64,000 nt of DNA from Symbiodinium sp. CCMP2592 (lineage: Eukaryota > Sar > Dinophyceae > Suessiales > Symbiodiniaceae). The stretch spans positions 1,179,001 through 1,243,000 of the forward strand of contig CAJNDT010005334.1 in NCBI GenBank assembly GCA_905221615.1, read 5' to 3'. Position numbers and translations under genes: made by a program. Below the pieces are notes generated by a model. The model saw nothing but the letters and a program-made list of their open reading frames with translations. It was not told the origin of the DNA and searched no databases. This document shows, piece by piece, positions 37,388 through 49,916 of the stretch. Position 1 is the first letter of the stretch, and each line of letters starts with the position of its first letter.

Positions 37388-39303
37388 ATGACCCAGATAA
37401 CACCGGCCGACTCGCCTTTGGCCAAAAGAGCCAGGGCCTTGAATCAATACCTCGCATGTTCGCTGCAGAAATATCTCCCTCACCAGGACTTAAAGTTGCT
37501 GGACTTCTTCGCGGGACAGGGAAATCTGTATAAGGCCTTCTGCCGGGATCTTGAGACTTCCTGTTGTTTGTTGTGTAGCAATCTGCCGGCAATCTCTTGA
37601 GGTTCCGCCAATCAAAGAAGGCCAGGGTGCTAGTAGTGCAATGTGCCAATCAAACAAGTGTCTATGTCCCGTTGTCAGTGCCTACTACGATATCGTATCC
37701 CGGCCAAAAGACAACGATCTGCTGAGTGTGCCTCTAGGCTGCCTCAAGCCTTGGTCGTTTAGGTATGTCATACGCAGACCCAGTAATGATCATTAAGAAG
37801 CTTCCGACAGCTCCAGGACAGGATTCCTGATGGCGATTCGTCTGGTTCTACGTCTCGAAGAAGATGGCCTGATGTCGGCAGGCCTACCCTGCACGTCATA
37901 TGTATGGATGAACAAAGGAACCCATCAACGGTGCGCAGAACGACCTTTGGGAGACTGCACCCTCAAATATGTTTTCGAAGCCAATGTGCCTTTCGAAATG
38001 CATTAGTCAATTGCATGCAGCCGATTGTTTCTCCTGAACATCAATAGAACTCGGCCTCTGCACTCAGGCTGACGACGCGTACGGTCCTATTACTTATGCT
38101 GGCAACAGCTAGAGCTGTGTATTGGCTGGTGGAGCAGCCACGATCGTCCCAGCTTCCGGTTCATCCAGATTGGATCTATCTGGTCAAAACGATGACAGAT
38201 TTGGGTGTTCGCTATCGGGACCAAGCTTTGCCACAGCCTAAGTCGCGTTCTCTACGTCCCTCCTTCAACTCCATTATACCGATCTCGATGTTCGACTGTG
38301 TACTCCAGCATGCATCAAACTAGGCAATAAGTGTAATAGTGGCTCTACAAACGTTTAAATGATTTCCCAGTCAGATCATACTCTTGTGTATTGCAACCCA
38401 ATTACACCCTAAACCCTCTATGCAACTTTGAAAAAGCAAGCCCTCCATAACCAGCCCAAAAGAAATCCCGAGCTAGCCTGACCCCAAATGAATCAACGCA
38501 ATTCCAAATAATGTACATGTAGTTCTTCCTCCACTTGTCAGGAACTACATGCTGACTCCGATAGGTCCCAGTTCCACACTTCATCATTCACTGTATGTAG
38601 ATAGGCCAGTACTACTTAGTAGAATCAACTAGTAGTTTCCCAAAACACTGGAACCCCAACTGCCTTAACTTCAGCCCCCCTGCTGACGACCGAGTTGGAT
38701 GGCCACGTGGGGGCACTTTGCGTCGAAGCCGAGCCGGGCTTTCGCCATCGTGCCAGGGCCTTGCAAGAATCGAGATATTGAGATTGAGGATCTCTGGGCT
38801 GTTCGATACGCAGACTTTTCGATGTGTTGATACTATCAGGCCCTGGGCAAAGAGATTATACAAAAAGCTCACGAAGAAGAGACGAAAAGCTCTTCATCTC
38901 TCCTCTCTGAGTGTGGTTATGAGAAAGAAGAATGCGCAGGGTGAGGAGAAAGTGTAGGGGACTCGATCGTTTCAGCGCTGAGTTTCAAGCTTTTGAAGGT
39001 CGCTTGCTTCCCTAACATGTCTCCCAATCGTTGCCTAGCTAAGGTATGGCGGGGAGAAGCTGAAGGTGTCTCAAGTATATCCACGTGGGTATGCCAAGAA
39101 GATCTTGATAGAGCACACTGCATTCAAGGACCAGTCGTAGTATAAGATCGTAACGGTGCACTTGAAGATCCGAATCGTTCATAGTTTGCATGCAGGAGAG
39201 GCGTAAGCTCTGGTTGCGCGCGACAACTTCAAGTGCTCTGTGGGATGCGGCGAAGTCGAAGAAGTTGCAGGCCTCCGATCCTAATCACCGAAGTTTCAAA
39301 TAG
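37388..39303 (+). CDS. C5-methyltransferase-like protein, dinoflagellate multicopy type
   Basis: ATG at 37388, final exon 39196-39303 (36 codons, after TGCAG|G) ending '...ASDPNHRSFK' at TAG. Motifs in cytosine-C5 methyltransferase order: 'LKLLDFFAGQGNLYKAF' (motif I, SAM loop, near 37490), 'AYYDIVSRPKDNDLL' (acidic strand, 37680), 'LPCTSYVWMN' (motif IV with Pro-Cys, near 37885), and 'VYWLVEQPRSSQLPVHP' (motif VI position, with EQP instead of ENV/ENP, near 38120). The join PLG|FLMAIRL (37735/37824) and the join before 'LTTRTVLLLMLATAR' (38071) both keep frame. Later exons carry 'RPWAKRLYKKLTKK' and 'LKVSQVYPRGYAKK'. I recall many dinoflagellate proteins with this order. Exact exon edges, and whether it methylates anything, are unknown. 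Confidence 0.65.
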
Positions 39304-39983
39304 GGCCTACACCTTGGATTTGTACGCCCCGAATCTACAACCGAAGCCCTAAATCCTCAATCCCTACTTAGACAGAACCTGAACCTTAAAGTTTCCAGAA
39401 CCTAATCATATAAACCCCAAAGCCTAAGTAAATTGATGAAGCCCTGCCTGCCAGGCCAGCCGTCCCACGCACGACTGGTCGTGGGCCGATCTGGAAGAGC
39501 TGAGAAAGTTTCTGGTGGCTAGGGTAGAGGATGGGTCTTTTCGGCCAAAGTTCCGATCTGGGCTTTTTGAACAGACCTGAATGCGATGTCCCACTGGCCA
39601 TTTGACGTGTAGTTCTTCTAATTCATTAGATCAATACTGTTACTAGGAGCTAAAGACGATATGTTCGGCTTGAAGTCAGGCTTTGGCTGGGGAATAGCTT
39701 GACTTGTGCTGTAAATTCGAGATAGAACGGAGTATGTGTGCGAAGCCGCAAAAACCCTTACGCGTGAAGTAGCGTGAAGTTTGCGTGAAAGTCCCCGGAT
39801 CCTCGTGAGAAGTCCCCGGATCCTCGTGAATGCAGCGTGAATCCTGGTGTCCCTAAAACCCCATGTTCCCCATCGATCCGATGAGCAGGTGTATCCATCT
39901 TTGCGACCTATTTCTGAAGGGCCGTTTGAGCTCAAAGATCATTTTGGCATTTTGCCTTCCAGGAAGGCATTGCCTTAGGGGGC
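39304..39983. other. Intergenic with a 21-bp tandem duplication
   Basis: AAGTCCCCGGATCCTCGTGA is duplicated in tandem at 39788-39829, surrounded by GCGTGAAG words. CCCTAAA-like words lie at 39345-39370. No gene seen. Confidence 0.6.
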
Positions 39984-42900
39984 ATGCCGACAAGTAAACG
40001 TGTCGTGGATGAGGCCGTAGCCAAGGCGAAGCAACGGCAGGCAAAAGTTAGGAAGATGATGGAGACCAAGGAGTCTCCTGTGCTGGAGCCTTATCATGAT
40101 CTCATCGCTTGTAATCGGTTCAGAAATACGAATGACCTGCGATTGACTAGATACTGTTTGTTCTTCCAAAGTCTATCTTGTTCTTCTTTTGAGGAACCAC
40201 ATGTTAATAAGATAGGAGACCCCGACATATAAAGGTGCCTAGGAAAGTGAAAGTCCAAACCCCTGAACCCACAAACCCTCTACACTTACACAAGTCAAGA
40301 AGTTAAACGCTAGACCCTACTCTCCCGATCTTTGTTTGGCCCAGGCCGAACCCCGACACCCAAGAGACCCAGATCGACGAGTCATTGATGCAGGCCGGCC
40401 TTGATGTTCTGCGAAGCCGCACAACAGATCCTGCACGTAGTCATGCTTACAGGCTCAGTAACACATGAAGCCTATCTAGCCCCCATTAAAACACTTACAT
40501 GTGTTGTGCCAGGCTACCCAGCCAAATTCCGACGGAGAGCAGCCCCAGGCAACTGCCCCAAAGGACACAACAAGCATCATCGGCAAAGGCAGAGGCCACG
40601 GAACCCCGCTTATGTGTGAAAAGCCGAAGGCTGAAAATATGAAGGAGGCCCCAGAACCCTCTGCCCTGGAAGCTTCCAAGCCAGATGCTGTACCAGACCC
40701 CAAAGCAACGCAGCAAGGAGAGATTCCGCAGGAACAGCAGGAAGGAAAAAACCCAAGGACCCCAATGCCGGCTCAAGCTGGCCGGACTCCTGGGCTAATG
40801 CGACATCTTGGGATTCTTGGGGAAACAATCGTTGGAGTCAGTGGTCTTGGGGCGGGGGCTGGGATTCCAGTCAGCACGATTGGAATTACAAGGATGTGTC
40901 TGAGGATCATCTGTCTTGGCGGCGACGGCACAGCAGCATCGATTCCCTGTCCGACGCCCAAGCTTCTCCCCAAGCTTGGCACAGAGCTTGGTCCCAGGAA
41001 TCTTATAAGAGCTCATCTAGCCTCCAGTCGGAGCTGATAGCTGGGTTTCAACGGCTCAACACCATCGACCGGACCCATGACAAAGACCTTGCAAAGGTAG
41101 CTGCGAACTTAGAGAAAAAGTTTGAGGCGGCAAAGTCGCCAGACAAGTCAGGTATTCCGACGCCCACCACGGACACGCCCCAAGGTTCGCCGTCTCCCTC
41201 TTCTTCCCAGCAGAGTTCCCCAGCTCCTGAGAAAGCACCCCAAGATGCTTCGGAGAAGCCTCAAGATAAGACCAAAGTTTCCAAAGAACAGTCAGAGCAG
41301 AAGCAACCAGACGGCACCGAGAAGACAACCGCAGATCAGAAGGATACCGACAAAGGCAAGCAGGAAGACGAGACCGAAGAAGGCAAAGCTGCCAAGAAAG
41401 CGGCCGCTGCTGCAGAAAGAAAGAAAAAAGCACACGCAAGGTACATGCGCTACTTTCGGTCTGTGCATGGCGGCGATCTCAGATTCTTTATAATAGTAGA
41501 GAGAGAAAGAGAGTGAGAGAGAGAGAGAGAGAGAAAGCGAGAATGCATAGTTCGATTCTGCTCTGCATGGCATGTGGGCTAAGAATGCAAAAAAACGCCG
41601 CCGGAGATTCGAAAGATGGGTGCTGGTGCCAAAGGAGGCTACTTGGTCTGAATCTCGGTAGTTCCAGCCTTGAAGTCTGTCTCGGGCTGCTTGGTATCGA
41701 GCTGTTCCCACCTCGAATCAAAATGGATTGCATGCTGGAGGTCCGGTAGTGCACCTAGAGTCCTAGAGCTTTCAATATGCTGCTTGTAGACTGCATGCAC
41801 ATCGTGCGCACACTCCCATCATGCCCTCAGATTCCGAGAAGAACAGTGTGATGTTCGAAGCATGGCTCAACTGTGGCGGCAACTGGAAGCAGAGCCAACT
41901 GTACATCAACTGCAAGACAAAGAACATAAGCAAACGAAAGGGAGTACGGAAATGGATGCTTCGGACCGATATCGAAGCAAAGTTCGGGGTGGAGAATGCG
42001 GAGGCAATCATTGTCAGGAAACTGAATGATGAGAAGCTTCGTGATACGGAGGTGAAAAAGCATCCGGATCTTCCGGAGTCGGTGGACATGATGCAGTTTC
42101 TCATCTTTGACAGCGAGGAGGAGATCGAGCAGGAGGAGGAGGTCATGGAGATGCTGTACAAGTTGGCAGAAGACGAGGACTCCCAAAGCAGCATGTCATC
42201 CGACGACGACAGTAGCAGCAAGAAGAAGAAAAAGAAGAAGGATAAGAGGGAGGGAAAGTCAGATGCCAAATCTCCGGCCACCCAGCGCAAGAGTTTGCAC
42301 TTCTATTTAAAGTTTCCTATTTGCCTAAGAACCAAATAAAACTAGAATACCAGATTCCATGCATCCGTCTTGTTAGGGGAAAAAAAACAAGAAGAAGAAA
42401 ACCAAGAGCAAGAAGAAGAACCGCAAAGAGAAGAAGACGAAAGAAGGAGGAGAGGAGAAGGAGCTGAAAGAAGCTGTTTCTAAAGCAAAGTCTGTGGTGC
42501 TCTTAGCCAACGCATCTGGGCCAGCGACGTGTATATCATAGGGATTTCCTTTCATGCACCGCCACACCTCAGGCCATTACAAAGGCTGGCAAGAAGATCC
42601 AGGAGAAAGTTGCCCTCGATGGTTCGGCTGCTAAGATGCGCGGGGCTCAATCGAATATCTAGAATCCATGCATAGCTTCATGCAGTTTTGGGTTTTGGGT
42701 TTCAGTCGTAATCTCACGCAAACCAAAGCTTCGGATGCTTCAGTTTTGATCCCATACAAAGCAAACCTTCGATTGTCTTTCCCAGGGCCCAGCATCTCCG
42801 CACTGCTGCCGAGAATGATTTGAAGGTACGGCCGGGGACGTTATGGGATGTGGGCTTATCTGTGTTTGAGATTGGAAACAATAATGAATCCTATTTTGGA

Positions 42901-43766
42901 GATTTTGGGGTTAGGTTTGGGATGTTTTGGGGGGCTGGGATTCACGACGAGGAAGTGTGACTATTGGGATTCACTACGAGGAAGTGTGACTATTGCCCGT
43001 GTTGAGAGCATGAGGACTCTTGCATGAGCTAACTCCTTTGTCAACCCTCAGCAATTATGCCTTGACCCCTCCGAGTTGCGAAGTGCAAACAAAAATGATG
43101 AGGGCTCCTGCTTTGACAAACAAAATTATTGAAGCCTGCATCCCCAAAGAACCCTAGGCTCTAAGTCGGCAACACCAACAATGCGTAGCGCCCAAGAATC
43201 AAAAGAATCTAAATCCCTACTTAAGCAGAAACCTATCTTCGTGAATGCCAGTATGTCATTATTCCTTCTAGTGTCTAGTGCTAAGAGATCGTAGACAACC
43301 CGAGTCCAGAGGCTTCAACTCAAGCAGGCCGTGGCTCTGGAGTAGAAGCATCAGAATATCAACCAAAATACTAGCCCAATGAATGATATTTCCAAACCCA
43401 GCCAAATGGCATGCTTTAGATTTAGTCTCGGGCCTACCAACTTTGCGGGGAGTCCGTAACAAACCAACCCTATGTGCCAACCGAAAACCAAACCCCTCAA
43501 TGCAGGAAGCCGATGTGCAGCTGAAGGCTGCTCGTTCCGAGCTCCAGGCCGCTTTGGACACCAAGGCTGGAACCTTTACGTAGGGTGGAATGTCGGAGTG
43601 GGTGGAAGCCGAACTACAGTTCAATGTTCGGTTACAGGAGAACAGCGAGACGGTCAGCCGATTGACTACGAGTTTGGGCTCAGCAATCGCTGGTTTCGAG
43701 CAGGCTGCTACGGTGATCAAAGGCCAGGCAAAGCCCAAGGCTAAGGCCAAGGCCTCCGCAAAGTGA
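39984..43766 (+). CDS. W-rich and coiled-coil protein with 'WLNCGGNW' domain
   Basis: Exons I can place: 39984-40106 (MPTSKRVVDEAVAKAKQRQ, GC donor), 40513-41440, 41790-about 42290, 42377-about 42530, 42573-about 42655, 42793-42825, then 43506-43766 ending 'KAKAKASAK' at TGA. Order: a low-complexity P/Q/K region, a Trp-rich stretch ('WDSWGNNRWSQWSW', about 40790), a charged helix region, a conserved block 'FEAWLNCGGNWKQSQLYIN' with 'RKWMLRTDIEAKFG' (41850-42040), a poly-Ser/poly-Lys tail and a coiled coil. I recall the W-x-x-CGGxW block from many dinoflagellate proteins of unknown function. Two problems: the frame shifts between 40690 and 40757, and an in-frame TAG stands at 43581. Each could be a small intron or damage. 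Confidence 0.6.
40746..40751 (+). other. Frame change near an A6 tract inside the 40513-41440 exon
   Basis: Upstream coding (EASKPDAVPDPKATQQ) and downstream coding (PNAGSSWPDSWANATSW) are in different frames. Either one A is missing from the tract, or 40690-40756 (GTACCA...CCCAAG|G) is a 67-nt intron, which would restore phase. Confidence 0.5.
42941..42999 (+). repeat. 29-bp tandem duplication in an intron
   Basis: GGGATTCAC(G/T)ACGAGGAAG followed by TGTGACTATT occurs twice in direct succession with one difference. Confidence 0.85.
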
Positions 43767-44069
43767 AGACCCAGCGATGCCATGCTGCTCCATGACTAGT
43801 CTTAAGCTAGTGGGCTACTTCTGGTTCCAGGATCTAGGTCTCATAAGGTCTGTCGGGTGTAGCCTGCGGTGTTTAGAATCTTAGAAAGATATGTGCTGGG
43901 CAACTGGGGCCCTTCGCGACGCTGATTTTGACCCAAGCAGGGGCATGCTTGCGAACTAGTTCATGATTTCAAGCAAAGGCGCTACCGAGACATGTGGGAA
44001 ATCCTGCATAAAGGCCTCGCCCGGTGCATGCTGTGTGCAGCTGTGACAAGGGAGACTTCCTTTCCCTAG

Positions 44070-46874
44070 GTGCGGAATCGGAGCAGTGTTTCACAGTCGC
44101 GATGCAGCAACACGCGGCGGTGGTGCAAAAAAACTATTTCTGCGGCTAGAGCTGCCACTCGATATCATGTCATCATATTATGCTTTAGAATCTTGCTGTT
44201 TGGAGGTGAAGAAGATGAGGACCAGGACAATGAGCAGAACGCAACGGTGCAGGAATTACTGGAAAGAATCGGTGATCGAGAGCCTCGGCAACTACTTAAC
44301 TATTTCCCGAGCGGGTTCTTCTTTGCTAATCGATTCCGGCTCTTTGGGTTCCGGCTCTTTGGTATTCCTTGCTGCAGGGAGAAAGTGCCCGCATGGCAAT
44401 GGAAAGTGCGGTGAATACTGCAAAAGCTCCTTGCCTGAACTTATAGTTTTTCGTTTCTGTGCCCCAAGCAAAGTTTAGGAGGTTTGACAGCATGTAGCTC
44501 GACCAGGAAAGCAAAGGGCACTGTTCCGAGAGAACCAAAAGGCTGGCAAAGTTTAGCAGCGAGAAGAATTCCTCGAGAGATTTTTACAGAGTGGTTCCCC
44601 TGCCCATGGCTGCTTAGCTGTCAGGATCCAGCAAATGTTCCAATCGAAGTTTTTGTGTCATGTATAATAAAGTCTTAGTGTTTAATATCGGAGAATAACA
44701 CATCATGTTTGCAGGAACCAACGATGGTTACCGTTCCGGTAAAGCTGGACAACGATGATCCCGAAGCCGAAATCAAAAAAGGGTCTATGCAAATCCCACT
44801 GCTGTATCCTCATGAAGTTTTGCACTATGTGCACTCTGTGGTGAAGCTGACTGTTCATGACGAATCTGTTCGTAGCTATTGGCGGCGAGCTGCTGAGAAC
44901 GGAGCGAGTTGGGCAACCGATCAACCAGATGACGGTGTGATCCCTGTTGGGATCTATGCTGACGAAACCAAGTATGGGTTACATGAGTCTCAGGAGAAAG
45001 TATTGGCCGTGTTTTTGAATTTGGTGCTGTTCAGACCAAAGAATATTCGACTCAGTCGTTTCTTGCTTTGCACCATCCGCTCCAAATTCTTGCTGCCTGG
45101 CACAGAAACATTGTATCCACTTTTTCACAGAATTGTATGGTCTATGGGATGGGCAAGCAAAGGCGTGTTCCCCACAGCAGGTTTCATGGGCAGCTCTTTA
45201 TCTGAGAAACACGAAATGCAGGCTGGTCAAAGCTTGGGTGCGAAATTTCTGGTGACAGAGCTTCGGGGTGATTTGGCTTGGCACAAGTTGATCTGGGGCT
45301 TCGAAGATGGGTGGTCGTCAACTAGGGTTTGTTTCTTTTGCGAAGCCGTTGGCACTGGAAGCAGAAGATCCTTATACTACGACCACGTTGGGGAGAGAGC
45401 CTTGTGGCGAACTACAATATTCCGAGATACCTTGGAATGGCTCCTGGCAAAGTTGGACTTGAACTGTCTTTGTATCTTGCTTCAAAAGTACCACGACCTT
45501 TTGAAGCCATTCAACTTTGTCCTACCTCAGGTCCCTTGATTCTACTCCCCAATTTCAGCATCGACGTCCTTCGTACCTGCTCGATGCACAATGTCAACCT
45601 CGGCCTGTTGTTCACAGCAAACGGAAGCTCGTTGTGTCGTGGCATGCATAGATCAGTTTTGAGTCACTTTGTCATGAGTGTCGAAAACAAATATGTGGCA
45701 TTAATAGTTGAGGTACACCCTGGCAAAGTCGGGATTTTATGGAGATCCCGATCTGGAATTGCAAATTCTGTTTAACAGAGCTCATGCAGACTTTAGGGCC
45801 TGGGCAAAGGAAAGACAGATTTATTCATACCAGCGCAACTTCAAGTATGGCCTGGAGTCTTTGCTATGGATATTTCAGGGATGCATTTAGGCAGTTTAAG
45901 CTTAGGTAGTTTTTGGTAAATTAAGAACCAGATATGTCTTATTTGTTTTGTGTTTTGGATGCGATCAGGTAATGAAAAAATCCGGAACCCTCCGGATTCC
46001 TGCGATGAGCTGCAAAGCCTTCAATGGTCGTATTGTCTTGGAGTACTTGGCTCACGTTTCTAGATTGGCGGCCACGCGTTCCGTGGCGACGGGGAGGAAG
46101 CGCACTTTTGGGATCTGGCTGGATGGAGAAGTTCGGGCTGGACGTCGGGCCTATCCGAACGATGAAAAGATTCCATTGCAAGCTGTTGCAATGAAACTCG
46201 GCCGCATATCTTCTGAGTTTCTCAATACATACAAAAAGAGACGAAGCTTTTCTGGTTTTGGACAGTTTTGTACGAATATTGACAGGACGGCAATGGCACG
46301 ATGGTTTGGATTGACAGAACGATGCTCCCGCTTCCTTTCACAAGAAGAAGCCGACGCCATCTATGATGAAGGCATGCTATTCGTCACCACGCACCTGCAA
46401 TTGACTAGAACTTCATGCAGGCGGATACATAAGAAATTCAATTTCGCAGTCCTATTGTTTTTGCATGCATACTGTCCCTGACAGGCAAGGCGAGCTCACC
46501 TGGGCCCTCAAACCGAAATTGCATACGTTCGAACATCAGCTGTTGGAGACAAAACGGACAAGCTGCTTGGACAATTAGTTTTGCGACGCTGTACTTCAAT
46601 CAAGCGACACAGGGTTTCAATGAGCAGCCCAGGACAAAATTCGCGCTACCACCATTGCTACACGGATGAAGATGCTATGCGATGGGTGAAAGGCTTAGCT
46701 CGGAAAGCGAATCCGGCAAATTTCGAGGTGGCCCTGATGAAGATGAACCGCACACGATTCGAAAGTATGAAGAGACGAAAAGCGACACTCCTTGCAAGAG
46801 ACACAGCGAAGTGCAGGGCCGACCGAGACAATGAAAGAAGCGCGGGAAAAGTTTTCAGCGCTGCATCGCCGTGA
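44070..46874 (+). CDS. Large dinoflagellate family protein with three acidic blocks (transposase-like?)
   Basis: Phase-consistent exons: 44070-44144 (contains ATG 44102), 44206-about 44290, about 44378-44411, about 44503-44602, 44715-45465, 45531-about 45651, about 45715-45860, about 45969-46420, and 46485-46874 (130 codons to TGA). An apparent frame change near 45.5 kb disappears if 45466-45530 is an intron (GT...CTCAG|G), giving 'LDLNCPLILLPNFSIDVL'. Conserved blocks: 'IPVGIYADETKYG', 'LFRPKNIRLSRFLL', 'FLVTELRGDLAWHKLIW', a CxxC ('VCFFCEA'), 'CSMHNVNLGLLFTANGSSL', 'CKAFNGRIVLEYLA' and 'YHHCYTDEDAMRW'. I recall very many copies in dinoflagellate genomes. The acidic residues in IYADE, ELRGD and YTDED sit as a DDE/DDD triad might. 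Mobile origin is inference. Several internal splice edges are unresolved. Confidence 0.65.
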
Positions 46875-48094
46875 AGCCTGCTCCAACCCAGTAGTATTCA
46901 GGAAGGTTCTTGCGAGGATTGCAGTTGAATTGGGTGGGGGATTTTCGAGAAGGATCTTTCGAGGCTTTGGGTTCCTACATGGGCTCATATGGGCTCATCT
47001 GCACTGGAAGCCTCTCGCGGGCCATTCCAAAGCCACCAGTCAACTGCTAATTTATCCCAACAACTAGTGTAAACTATCCCCAAACCCCTGCAAAGCTGAC
47101 AAGCAACTCCGTGCCACCCCCAAACACAAACATCCGAACTTGAAGCCCTAAAGCCGAGCTTGAACCCCCAAACCCTAAACCCAAAGGCCGAGCTTGAAAG
47201 TAAAGGCCCCGAGCCCGGACAAAGCCACACTTTAACGCTCCTGACAAAGGCTAGCCCGATTTTGAACCCTAAAGGCGTTTACGAGGACGCCAAAACCAAG
47301 CTTGCACTCAACAGACCTGAAACCACGATCCCCAATTCCGGAATCCAGGTGTTTAGGGCTTCAGCTTTATGGTTTTTTTGGTTTAATAGTGGGGACGAAA
47401 AAGCACTAACACACCCCAATGCGTGAGAGGGTGGGGCTGTTTTGGGGATCCGCGGTCTTATCGTGAAAGCCTTGGTTCCTAGGGTCTCTGGAGGGCTAGG
47501 GTATATATAGTTGTGTATGTACTTCTATATAATTTTATGGACGAATCTGTATGTGATGGTGTATATGTGCGTATATTTGTACCAACATATGCAACCAGGT
47601 ATGGATGCTTGCTTTCATGTTTGCTTGGATGGCTCCATGCTCGTATGGACAGATGTAAGTAAGTATGCATGCATCGATGCATCGATGAATGAATCTATGC
47701 ATGTGTGCACATGCATCGCGTTATGTCGCACTTGTCTGACTGCATGCGTGGTTCTTCATGTTTCCCCTTGGAGTATTCATGTATAGGACACTCTCAACCT
47801 CGCACTTGTTGCTTGTGGTGGGCGGTGTGGCAAATTGGCCGTTACTGCAAGCAGTCTTAAAACTAGAGTTCTAGAAGTTATGTAATGACCAACCAGAAGA
47901 GCAACAGCGCTTGAAGGCAGCTTCATGAACATCATATGCGCGAGTTGATTTCAGCAGAGCCCTGCAGGCTTTGCTTCCGGTGGGATTTTTTTTCAGATCG
48001 ACTTCTCCAAGCAGGACAAACGTCATATCTTCGATCTGGAGCACCACGCGATTCTACCGAAACGTCTGTCCGTCTGTCCTTAGACCCCCCAAGT

Positions 48095-48208
48095 CATGTG
48101 GAAGTTTCCGAAAAGAGGGGACCCTAAATAGTACCCTAAATAGTAATTAGGATCCTTATTATAAGGACCCCAAAGTAAGGTACCCCTAATTTTCGGAAAA
48201 TCCCATGT
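48095..48208. mobile_element. MITE, family B copy 3
   Basis: Termini TGTGGAAGTTTCCGAAAAG / TTTTCGGAAAATCCCATG. Core contains ATTATAAGGACCCCAAA as in copy 2. Confidence 0.75.
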
Positions 48209-48373
48209 GCCCACGGGGCGCGCCTTATCCTTGGTCCTTGCATCTCGCGCATACAGGGGCGGGAGCCGGGAGGCGCTATGCCGCGCCCGGTCGATGGGCG
48301 GCAGCTTCGAGCGTCGAAGATGCTGAAGTGCGGGCTCGCTCCTGTCTCAGCCCTAGAGAGCCGAACACCATTA

Positions 48374-48452
48374 CCTAAACCCCCCCAAGTAGGTCAAATA
48401 ATGTCTCAATGCGCCTAAAAGGCTATTATTCTACATACTCTTGGGGTCCAGG
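48374..48452. mobile_element. MITE, family A copy 3
   Basis: CCTAAACCCCCCCAAGTAGG to CTCTTGGGGTCCAGG with TA on both sides and the AGGCTATTATTCTACATAC core. Confidence 0.85.
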
Positions 48453-48900
48453 TATGTCACTAGGAGTTATAAAGTCTTCCGTAAATTACAATAGGAAGAC
48501 CCATCTACTGTTACGCTATTGTTAGTGTTGGGCTGTCTTACGGCCATGCATTGATACTTCTTTCGTGCAGATTGTTGGGGGCGGCAGCAGAGGCAGGAGA
48601 GAGTGGAATGGATGCGCAGGGTTTCAGAAAAGCACAGCGACAAGACATCAAAAGATTGAAAATAAGTTTTAATGGAGGGCAAGCAACTTCTCAAGTGGGG
48701 TAGTTCATGAGTGGGTTATTCTCGTGTCTGTGTATGTGTTTACCCATCTGGGCTAGCAAGTTAGCTTGTACCTATCTAACTACTATTTCTCTATCTATGT
48801 AGATATTCAGTCCACCTATCTAGTAAAAACTGACCTGATCTAATCTAACTTGGCCGAGTGAAACCTACAAATAGTCCAGCCTGTGCAAATCTAACTTCAT

Positions 48901-49000
48901 CCATCTATGTATACACACATATACCTATATGTATGTGTATATATGTATGTATATATATATATATATATATACATATATATATTCATACACATACATAGTA
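48901..49000. repeat. ACAT/AT microsatellite
   Basis: ATATGTATGTGTATATATG and (AT)n tracts. Confidence 0.9.
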
Positions 49001-49631
49001 TAACATAATATTTGCCAATCCCCGGAAGCTCTGTGCATTCAGCTTCCAGGACGCGGTCTACAAGAAATCAGGTCTCGGCCATTGGGTTCAGGGCGTAGGG
49101 TTTAGGGACCTAGGCATCGGAGACCAGAATCCACTACTGAGGATTGTAAGCACCGTTCAGGCGAATGACCCCAACACACTATACCTTAACCAGCCAGAGC
49201 CCTAGAAGAACAACATTAGGTTGTGCCAGTTCTGGTTAAGACCAAGCACAATGTAAAGACCGTAGAAACTAGAATAGGCTTTGGGGGTATCTCACACTCG
49301 AAGTATGAATATGGAACCAATGGAATAGTATCATTAATTATTCAGGCTTCTATTTTTTTGCATCTTGGACCTTACTAGGCTTGCACGAGGACCGGATTCC
49401 TTGAAGTTAGCAGCGTCTGACTGCCTCGCTCCATCTGCATACCTCGAAGTTCCTCCTTGTTCTGTGTTGCTGTTGCGGCTAAAAAGGGTTTAGGCATTGG
49501 TTTAGGGCTTTAAGGGTTCATGGCTTCTTTTAGGGCTTTGGGGATTTCGGAGTGTGGGCTGAAGGTGAGGGGTCGAAGACGTTTAAGGGGTTCGTGGGTT
49601 CAATCGTATAGGGCCTAATTAGGGCTTGGGT

Positions 49632-49687
49632 TCAGGGTTTAGGGTTGAGGGTTGAGGGTTTAGGGTTTAGGCTTTAGGGTTTAGGGA
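49632..49687 (+). repeat. Degenerate TTTAGGG array
   Basis: About eight head-to-tail units, including GTTGAGGG variants. Confidence 0.9.
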
Positions 49688-49826
49688 TCCCGAAGGACTC
49701 CGGGATACGTGACGTAGACTTAGAAGTCATGGGCTTGGTAAGAGTCGTAACAGCACGGTGCTTACATATTTGTTTTTGAAACTGGGCTTGGGGCTAGCCA
49801 GGTACTTACATATCTAAACCGAATAT

Positions 49827-49916
49827 CCCCTAAACCCTAAACCCTAATCCCTAAACCTAAACCTTAAGCCCTAATCCCTAAACCTTAAACCCTAAACATC
49901 CCTAAACCCTAACCCC
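49827..49916 (-). repeat. Degenerate CCCTAAA array
   Basis: About twelve units with CCCTAATC and CCTTAAA variants. It is opposite in orientation to the array 140 bp to its left. Confidence 0.9.

Noticed and set aside
45329-45775. Apparent frameshift in the large family protein near 45.5 kb
   Set aside because: A 65-nt intron at 45466-45530 with GT...CTCAG|G restores the frame and joins conserved blocks, so no damage need be assumed.
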